Below, piece after piece: positions 32,906 through 37,735 of a DNA stretch of 37,735 nucleotides. Every line of letters starts with the position of its first letter. The stretch's first letter is position 1. Position numbers and translations under genes: made by a program. This DNA is from an uncultured Oscillospiraceae bacterium (GTDB lineage Bacteria; Bacillota; Clostridia; Oscillospirales; Oscillospiraceae): positions 1-37,735 of the forward strand of contig CAJUPU010000031.1 in the NCBI GenBank assembly GCA_910588495.1. The letters run 5' to 3'. The notes under the pieces are model-generated. The model saw nothing but the letters and a program-made list of their open reading frames with translations, had not been told where the DNA came from and did no database searches.

Positions 32906-33039
32906 CGGCGTCCTGCCGGCGCAGGAGGCGGGCGCACATCCTGTCCCGCAGCTGATCACAGCGTTGAGCGCACCGTCCTCGTCCTCCACCAGGTCTCCCC
33001 TGGACCGTGCGCCCCGCTGTTTGTAAGGAACCCCTCCGT

Positions 33040-33069
33040 CACCCGGTCGCAGTACCGGGTGGCTTTTTT
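33040..33069 (+). terminator. rho-independent terminator
   Basis: An 8-bp stem CACCCGGT / ACCGGGTG is followed by GCTTTTTT on the plus strand. No intact gene precedes it; it may have belonged to the broken plus-strand gene. Confidence 0.7.
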
Positions 33070-33169
33070 CGTCTTTCGGCGGTCGGCCTGCGGGCAGCCG
33101 CTCATTTATCATCTCCCGATGCACAATGGCTCAAAGGCACCGGGGATGAAGCAAACATAATGCGCCAAA

Positions 33170-35437
33170 CTACACCCGGTCTATTTTGATCAGTTTGGCG
33201 TTGAGGCTTTCCAAGAAGCCCTGGGGCATGGCACCGCCGCCCATGGTCATCATACCCTCCGGGGTCATGGACTTCATCATATCCCACATTCCCACGCCGG
33301 GAGACAGATCGAAGTTGGTCACCAGTTTGACCGCCTCTCGCACCATTTCCAGCGCCTCCGGCGACTGGGCCAGCGTTTCCATCGAGTCCTTTACGCTGTA
33401 CTTGCCCTCGGGGAACTCCATGGGGGCGGTCAGGTCCAGGTCGACTGCCAGCTTGAACCAGTTGGCCACCCCCTCGGCCCGCTCCTTCACCTCGGGCAGC
33501 ACGTAGACGGCGGGCTCCTGCTCCACCTTCTCCAGGGTGATGGAATCCATCGCATCCCCCGCCTTGGCGGCCACAATGTGGAACCCCGGCTCCAGGGCCG
33601 CGGTGAACACGAACACCTTGTCCCCGGCCTGTTTCCCAACGCTCTCGCCGTCGATCAGCAGCTCCACCTGGGGCTGGTTGGAGTACACGCGGATCTCAAC
33701 GGCCGCCCCCGCCCGCTGGGCGTAGCGCCGCCCGCAGATATGGACCATGGGAGTTTTTGTCCAATACGCCTGATAGATATAGTAGCTGTCCTTTCTCGTC
33801 CTGCGGTCTATGGTGACCAGGCCCTTGTTGTTCCGGCCCGCCACGCCGCCCTCGTTCCGGGCCGCGCAGCCGAAGTCGAACATATTCCACACGTGGCTGG
33901 ACCAGATCCAGGGCCGCTCGTCCAGCACTTTGGCCATGTGCTCATGGTACAGCGCCTGGTACTCCTCGCTGTAATCCTTACAGGCGGGGCTGGGGCCGTG
34001 GTAGGTGACGATCCCCTCGCAGCCGTACTCGGACAAGCCCAGGCAGATGTCCGGGTGCTCGGCATGGAATTTGTCCAGCCAGGGGCCGTTGTCCTCCATC
34101 TTTCCTCCGTACCAGCCGAAGTAGTGGTTGTAGCTCTCCACGTCGGTGATGTGGTGCATGGGGCCGCTGGTGGGGGTCATGGACACATGGGCGATGGTGG
34201 TCAGCCGGGTGGGGTCCAGCTCCTTTGCCAGCTTGTTCAGCTCATGGTGGTTTTCCACCAGCTTGTCCGAGATGCCGCCGATCAGGATTTCGTTGGAGAT
34301 CCCCCAGAAGCAGATGGAGGGGTGGTTGTAGTTCTGGATGATGAGCTCCTTCAGCTGGCTGACGCAGTTCTCGTGGGCGGCGGGGTCCTGGTTGAACACG
34401 CTGATGAAGGGGATCTCCGCCCAGACAGCGAAGCCCAGTTGGTCGCAGGCGTCGTAGAAGTCCTGGGAGTGCTGATAGTGGGCCAGACGGATGGTGTTGG
34501 CCCCCAGCTCCTTGATGATCCGGGCGTCCTCGAAATGGTCTGCCCGGGTGAGGGCGTTCCCCTGGTACAGCTTGTCCTGGTGGCGGCTGACGCCCCGGAG
34601 CGGAGTTGCCGCGCCGTTGAGGATAAAGCCCTTTTGCGGGTCGCAGGAGAACTCCCGCACGCCCACCCGGGCGGACACCTCGTCATACGCCTCGTTCCGG
34701 CGCTGGAGGGTGGCGGTGACGGTATACAAATAGGGATCGTCGATGTCCCAGCGATGGGCATTGGGCACAGCCACCGTGACCTTGGTGCTGTCAGCAGGCC
34801 GGACGGCGGAGGCGACCTCATGTCCTTCCGCGTTTTTTATGGAGTACATGACGGTGAAATTTTCGTCCGGGTCGGTCACCCAGCTCTCCAGCTCGAATTT
34901 CGCACCGCCGCAGGGGCAGGGCCTGGGGGTCACCTTGAGGCCGGGACCGCCGAAATGGTCCAGGTCAAAATGGGTGTGGGGCACGCTGATCAGGTTCACG
35001 CCCCGGTACAGCCCGCCATAGAAGGTGAAGTCGGCGGACTGGGGGTAGACGCTGTCCTTATTGGAGTTGTCACAGGCCACAGCCAGCAGGTTTTCGCCGT
35101 CCTCCCTGCACAGCTCGGTGACATCGGCCCGGAAGCTGGAGTATCCGCCCTCATGATAGACGGCCTGCCTGCCGTTGACGTACACCGCGGCCTGCTGGCC
35201 CGCCGCCAGGATCTCCACATACACGCGGCCGCCGGGCAGGGGCTGCCTGGGCATCTCAAAGGTTCGGGCATACCAGCAGCGGCCCCGGTAGTAGTTTCCG
35301 CCGCCGTCCATGCCGTCCACCGCGTTCCAGGTGTGGGGAAGCTCTACGCTCTGCCAGTGCTCCGGGAGCGCGGTGGGCAGGCCCGCGCCCTCCCGGATGA
35401 ATTTCCAGCCCTGATCTAAATCGATGATGGTGCGCAT
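33170..35437 (-). CDS. glycoside hydrolase family 2 (beta-galactosidase/beta-glucuronidase type)
   Basis: GH2 enzyme (755 residues) without signal peptide, so cytoplasmic. An N-terminal jelly-roll sugar-binding domain (about 1-155) and an Ig-like domain (about 165-262) lead into the TIM barrel. The acid/base is E383 (WGISNEI) and the nucleophile E470 (GLSEYG). A second Ig-like domain spans about 570-640. The last ~100 residues are a helical, methionine-rich tail (MMKSMTPEGMMTMGGG) not needed for GH2 activity. GGAGG precedes the ATG. The sugar specificity cannot be read from the sequence. It is the last intact gene of a minus-strand sugar cluster. Confidence 0.9.
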   Translation of the reverse strand: MRTIIDLDQGWKFIREGAGLPTALPEHWQSVELPHTWNAVDGMDGGGNYYRGRCWYARTFEMPRQPLPGGRVYVEILAAGQQAAVYVNGRQAVYHEGGYSSFRADVTELCREDGENLLAVACDNSNKDSVYPQSADFTFYGGLYRGVNLISVPHTHFDLDHFGGPGLKVTPRPCPCGGAKFELESWVTDPDENFTVMYSIKNAEGHEVASAVRPADSTKVTVAVPNAHRWDIDDPYLYTVTATLQRRNEAYDEVSARVGVREFSCDPQKGFILNGAATPLRGVSRHQDKLYQGNALTRADHFEDARIIKELGANTIRLAHYQHSQDFYDACDQLGFAVWAEIPFISVFNQDPAAHENCVSQLKELIIQNYNHPSICFWGISNEILIGGISDKLVENHHELNKLAKELDPTRLTTIAHVSMTPTSGPMHHITDVESYNHYFGWYGGKMEDNGPWLDKFHAEHPDICLGLSEYGCEGIVTYHGPSPACKDYSEEYQALYHEHMAKVLDERPWIWSSHVWNMFDFGCAARNEGGVAGRNNKGLVTIDRRTRKDSYYIYQAYWTKTPMVHICGRRYAQRAGAAVEIRVYSNQPQVELLIDGESVGKQAGDKVFVFTAALEPGFHIVAAKAGDAMDSITLEKVEQEPAVYVLPEVKERAEGVANWFKLAVDLDLTAPMEFPEGKYSVKDSMETLAQSPEALEMVREAVKLVTNFDLSPGVGMWDMMKSMTPEGMMTMGGGAMPQGFLESLNAKLIKIDRV

Positions 35438-35492
35438 TGTGCTGCCTCCTATTTATGCGCCCTTACCTGATCCCACACGGAAAGGGCAAATA

Positions 35493-35640
35493 CTATTTGG
35501 GCGAGTGGTCCGGCTTGTCGTTGAGCAGGCCGACAGGCACCTGCGGGAACAGCATGATGAGCCCCCGCACGCAGACGGCATAGACCAGGCTGCCGACCAG
35601 CAGGACGCAGAACACCTGCTCGCTATGTTGGCTCCAGCAG
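35493..35640 (-). pseudogene. C-terminal remnant of a membrane transporter
   Basis: Between the GH2 gene and the YhcH-like gene the minus strand reads a hydrophobic helix and short tail (VFCVLLVGSLVYAVCVRG, then MLFPQVPVGLL) ending in a TAG at 35493-35495. No start or ribosome binding site fits, and the segment overlaps the end of the YhcH-like gene in another frame. It resembles the tail of a sugar carrier lost by deletion. Confidence 0.35.
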
Positions 35641-36096
35641 GCTCTGCCTGATCTTCGCCACCGCTTTTCTCACGCTGCCGGGGCTTCCGGCGGCGCAGCA
35701 GGGCCGGTGGATGCTGTCGGAAAAGAAGATGCAGTAACCGCCGGGGACCACATCAACAAAATTTTCGTTCTCCAGGTCCTTGTAAAGGATGATGTCCTTA
35801 TCCCGCATATCCCATTGGACGGTCTCTTTCCCGGTATAAGGCGCATAGCCCATCCGCTCCACCCCAGACACGACGTATTGGAGATCCAGATGATCGATAT
35901 GCCGCTCAGGGAGGCACTCTTCCATCGGTTTTGTGGTGATATCCTGGATGTTCACATAGATGTCCCGCCCTTGAATCTCATAGGTTCCCGGCTCCATGCC
36001 GGCGATGTCATGGCCCGCGATCCATTCCAGGGCGGTCCGGATGGCCGCCGGATAGGGACAGGGGCAGTCTATCGCAAGGGAAGAGGAAAAGATCAT
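35623..36096 (-). CDS. YhcH/YjgK/YiaL family protein
   Basis: A 157-residue cupin-like protein of the family that includes NanQ and TabA. Some members are sugar anomerases acting in sialic acid or uronate use. The family signature ERHIDHLDLQYVVSGVERMG is present in the middle and FFSDSIHRPCCA near the end; the histidines and glutamates are the expected metal/ligand residues. ATG at 36096 has AGGAGG at eight bases; a GTG two codons earlier is less likely. It follows the discoidin-like gene by 15 bases, indicating one operon with the isomerase and GH2. Confidence 0.88.
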   Translation of the reverse strand: MIFSSSLAIDCPCPYPAAIRTALEWIAGHDIAGMEPGTYEIQGRDIYVNIQDITTKPMEECLPERHIDHLDLQYVVSGVERMGYAPYTGKETVQWDMRDKDIILYKDLENENFVDVVPGGYCIFFSDSIHRPCCAAGSPGSVRKAVAKIRQSLLEPT

Positions 36097-36111
36097 CGCC
36101 ACCGCCTCCTT

Positions 36112-36930
36112 TTATTCAGAATTTCGCCCAAACGCCTCGATCTGCGTCAGTGCCGGGAAGGGAGAGGGGTCGTCCGCCTTGATGAGCTGCCCCACCTTCA
36201 GCCAGGTGATGCCCTGGCGCTTGATGGGAAAGCGCTGAGGCTCCGCCCGCTTGCCCAGATCCACCACCTCCGATGTGCCGTCGGAGAAGCTCACCGTCCC
36301 CTGGGTCCACCAGCTGTCGTGGGGAAAGTCCGCCCGTGTGGTCAGGCGCAGCTCCTCCAGGTCCACCGGGCGGCCGAATTCCACCGTGATCTCCGCGTCC
36401 TCCCGCTGGTCGATGCCCCAGGATTGAAAGGGCCAGGGGTAGTGGCAGGAGTTGGCCAGCACCCCGTCGATGGCGTTCCGGGCGGCGAACAGGGGCGCGA
36501 TGGGTCCCTTGGTCTCCGCGTTGGCGTGGGCATGGGGGTAGCACCCCACATCTTCATGCTGGTCCATCACGTTTTTGGCCAGATTGCGGAAATTTTTGTT
36601 TTCCTCCGGCCGTGCCCTGCGCATGGTGATGTAATGGGCGGGGCCGGAAAAGCTGCCGGGGCAGTAAGAGATCTTGTCCGCTTCCGAATACTCATTTCTC
36701 TCAAACGGGATGGTGTACGCTAACCGTTCTTGGGTAAGGTAGACATATGCCTCATCCATCGCTCCATCCACTCGTATCACATAAAAGCCGGGGACCTCAT
36801 CGCTGGTAAAAACCAGCGTATCTCCCAATTCATACGCCTTGGGATACACCAGGTGGATCTCATCCTCTCCCCGCGCCCAGTGCTCCATATCTCCCTGGAC
36901 GTTCAAAACAGAAATACTCAAGTTTGCCAT
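36112..36930 (-). CDS. protein with C-terminal discoidin-like domain, function unknown
   Basis: A 272-residue protein without signal peptide. The N-terminal half (about 1-90) is rich in beta strand and aromatic residues, and I do not recognise it. The C-terminal half contains AARNAIDGVLAN, then WGIDQREDAEITVEFGRPVDLEELRL, the pattern of F5/8 type C (discoidin) sugar-binding domains. GGAGG lies eight bases before the ATG at 36930. It sits between an RpiB/LacAB-type isomerase and a YhcH-type protein, so a role in recognising or processing a sugar is likely. A cytoplasmic location for such a domain is odd. Confidence 0.7.
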   Translation of the reverse strand: MANLSISVLNVQGDMEHWARGEDEIHLVYPKAYELGDTLVFTSDEVPGFYVIRVDGAMDEAYVYLTQERLAYTIPFERNEYSEADKISYCPGSFSGPAHYITMRRARPEENKNFRNLAKNVMDQHEDVGCYPHAHANAETKGPIAPLFAARNAIDGVLANSCHYPWPFQSWGIDQREDAEITVEFGRPVDLEELRLTTRADFPHDSWWTQGTVSFSDGTSEVVDLGKRAEPQRFPIKRQGITWLKVGQLIKADDPSPFPALTQIEAFGRNSE

Positions 36931-36958
36931 AATTTCATCCTCCACAGAAGTATGCTCG

Positions 36959-36990
36959 AGATCCCCGATACCAACTGATATCGGGGATCT
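36959..36990. other. intergenic hairpin in the sugar operon
   Basis: A perfect 12-bp stem (AGATCCCCGATA / TATCGGGGATCT) with an 8-base loop lies between the isomerase stop and the discoidin-like gene. No T run follows on the minus strand, so it is more likely an mRNA processing or stability element than a terminator. Confidence 0.65.
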
Positions 36991-37003
36991 TGAGGTTTGT
37001 CGT

Positions 37004-37639
37004 TTAGAGTAGGCCCTTCACATAGTCCGCGATGGCCTGGTCCTTGCAGCCGGCGAAGAACAGCTCCTGGAACCGCTCCCCCGCCACGGCGCCCTTGACC
37101 AGCTCCTGGTCGATGTCCTTCAGGCCGTCCACCAGGGGGCGCAGGGTCTTGGCCCGGACCTGGTCCAGGATCCGCTTGTTGCGCATCTCCGGCTCCACCC
37201 GCTCCGGGGGATAGCCCTGGCCGTGGCCGAAGCCGAAGAGCTTTTCAAACACGTACTCCAGGTTCAGCTCCCCGCCCCAGCCGAAGCCCTTGGCGAAGGG
37301 CATGGCCACGGCGTTGCCGTCGTTGACGTGGGCGAAGGTGTAGGCGTCCACCGGGTCCTCCACGTGGCCGCAGATCACCCCGGGGAAGCTGTTCATGGCC
37401 AGCATGGCCCCCTCGCCGGTGCCGCAGCCGGTGACCACGAAGTCCGCCGCCCCGCTGTTCAGCAGGATGGCCCCCAGGATGCCGCACTGGACGTAGGTGA
37501 GCTGGGCCTTGTCGTCCGCGGCGTACATGCCGTAGTTGTCTACGGTGTGGCCCATGGGCTCCACCACTTTTTTCAGGGCCGCCAGGATGGTGCCGTTCTT
37601 GGCCGCCTGGCTGTTCTCGTTGATGAGCGCGATCTTCAT
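37004..37639 (-). CDS. RpiB/LacA/LacB-family sugar-phosphate isomerase
   Basis: A 211-residue member of the ribose-5-phosphate isomerase B / galactose-6-phosphate isomerase family, of the longer subtype. Its N-terminus MKIALINENSQAAKNG and the motif VTGCGTGEGAMLAMN (catalytic cysteine/threonine loop) are typical. The extra C-terminal ~60 residues separate it from 150-residue RpiB. Such proteins isomerise aldose and ketose (phosphate) sugars, often in uronate or rare-sugar clusters. AGGAGG precedes the ATG at 37639. It heads the visible part of the sugar operon. Confidence 0.88.
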   Translation of the reverse strand: MKIALINENSQAAKNGTILAALKKVVEPMGHTVDNYGMYAADDKAQLTYVQCGILGAILLNSGAADFVVTGCGTGEGAMLAMNSFPGVICGHVEDPVDAYTFAHVNDGNAVAMPFAKGFGWGGELNLEYVFEKLFGFGHGQGYPPERVEPEMRNKRILDQVRAKTLRPLVDGLKDIDQELVKGAVAGERFQELFFAGCKDQAIADYVKGLL

Positions 37640-37673
37640 ATCATTATCCTCCTATTATAATAAGTTTGGTTGG

Positions 37674-37700
37674 AACCCCTGGCAGCCAGCCGGGGGTTTC
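37674..37700. terminator. possible terminator hairpin upstream of the isomerase gene
   Basis: A 10-bp stem with one mismatch (AACCCCTGGC / GCCGGGGGTT) is followed by only TTTC. It may end a gene outside the window. Confidence 0.35.
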
Positions 37701-37735
37701 GTCCGTCTCGCGCCAAAGCTACAATAAGGGGAGCA

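Noticed and set aside
32825..33124. Minus-strand 99-residue frame across repeat copy 3 and the terminator
   Set aside because: It reads through a non-coding repeat and a terminator stem and matches nothing recognisable.
1..37735. CRISPR arrays, tRNA or rRNA genes, insertion-sequence transposases
   Set aside because: I saw no regularly spaced repeats, no cloverleaf or rRNA signature and no transposase-like protein on either strand.

Overview
The window is GC-rich DNA with codon use, ribosome binding sites and gene content typical of an anaerobic, gut-type Firmicute. The Oscillospiraceae (Flavonifractor, Lawsonibacter or Intestinimonas type) are the best guess. This is inference from gene content and style, because no rRNA or other marker gene is present.

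Positions 237-3497 (+) hold a partial Rnf-type redox operon: rnfC, rnfD, rnfG and an unrecognised four-helix membrane protein, closed by a terminator. The rnfA, rnfB and rnfE genes of a canonical Rnf operon are absent here.

Positions 3792-23715 hold an anaerobic purine/urate degradation locus matching the yge/ygf/ssnA/xdhD set of Escherichia coli. One minus-strand operon starts at a strong promoter near 11300 and runs ygeX (diaminopropionate ammonia-lyase), ygeY (M20 hydrolase), ygeW (carbamoyltransferase), arcC (carbamate kinase), hydA (dihydropyrimidinase) and mocA (molybdopterin cytidylyltransferase-like). A second minus-strand operon starts near 21590 and runs ssnA (aminohydrolase), ygfK (Fe-S flavoprotein), xdhD (molybdenum hydroxylase), then a three-gene FecCD-type ABC importer that may carry molybdate. 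A divergent YheO-type regulator and a convergent NCS2 purine permease complete the set. The inferred logic is uptake, hydroxylation or reduction of the purine, ring opening, transfer of carbamoyl groups to phosphate, ATP from carbamate kinase, and pyruvate plus ammonia from diaminopropionate.

Positions 24034-27932 (-) encode SbcCD. Positions 27933-29906 are visibly lower in GC and carry an ECF sigma factor with a one-pass membrane partner, probably acquired. An intracellular GH13 amylase follows (30005-31456, -). Positions 31590-33170 are eroded: an aminotransferase fragment, an unrecognised broken gene and a truncated repeat. Positions 33170-37639 (-) hold a sugar-use cluster: an RpiB/LacAB-type isomerase, a protein with a discoidin-like half, a YhcH-type protein, a transporter remnant and a GH2 glycosidase.

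Several intergenic spaces carry palindromic elements. The most striking is a 164-nt hairpin element present as two full copies of one type, one full copy of a second type and partial copies. The two types share length and internal blocks but have different, self-complementary ends, and copies differ by compensatory changes.
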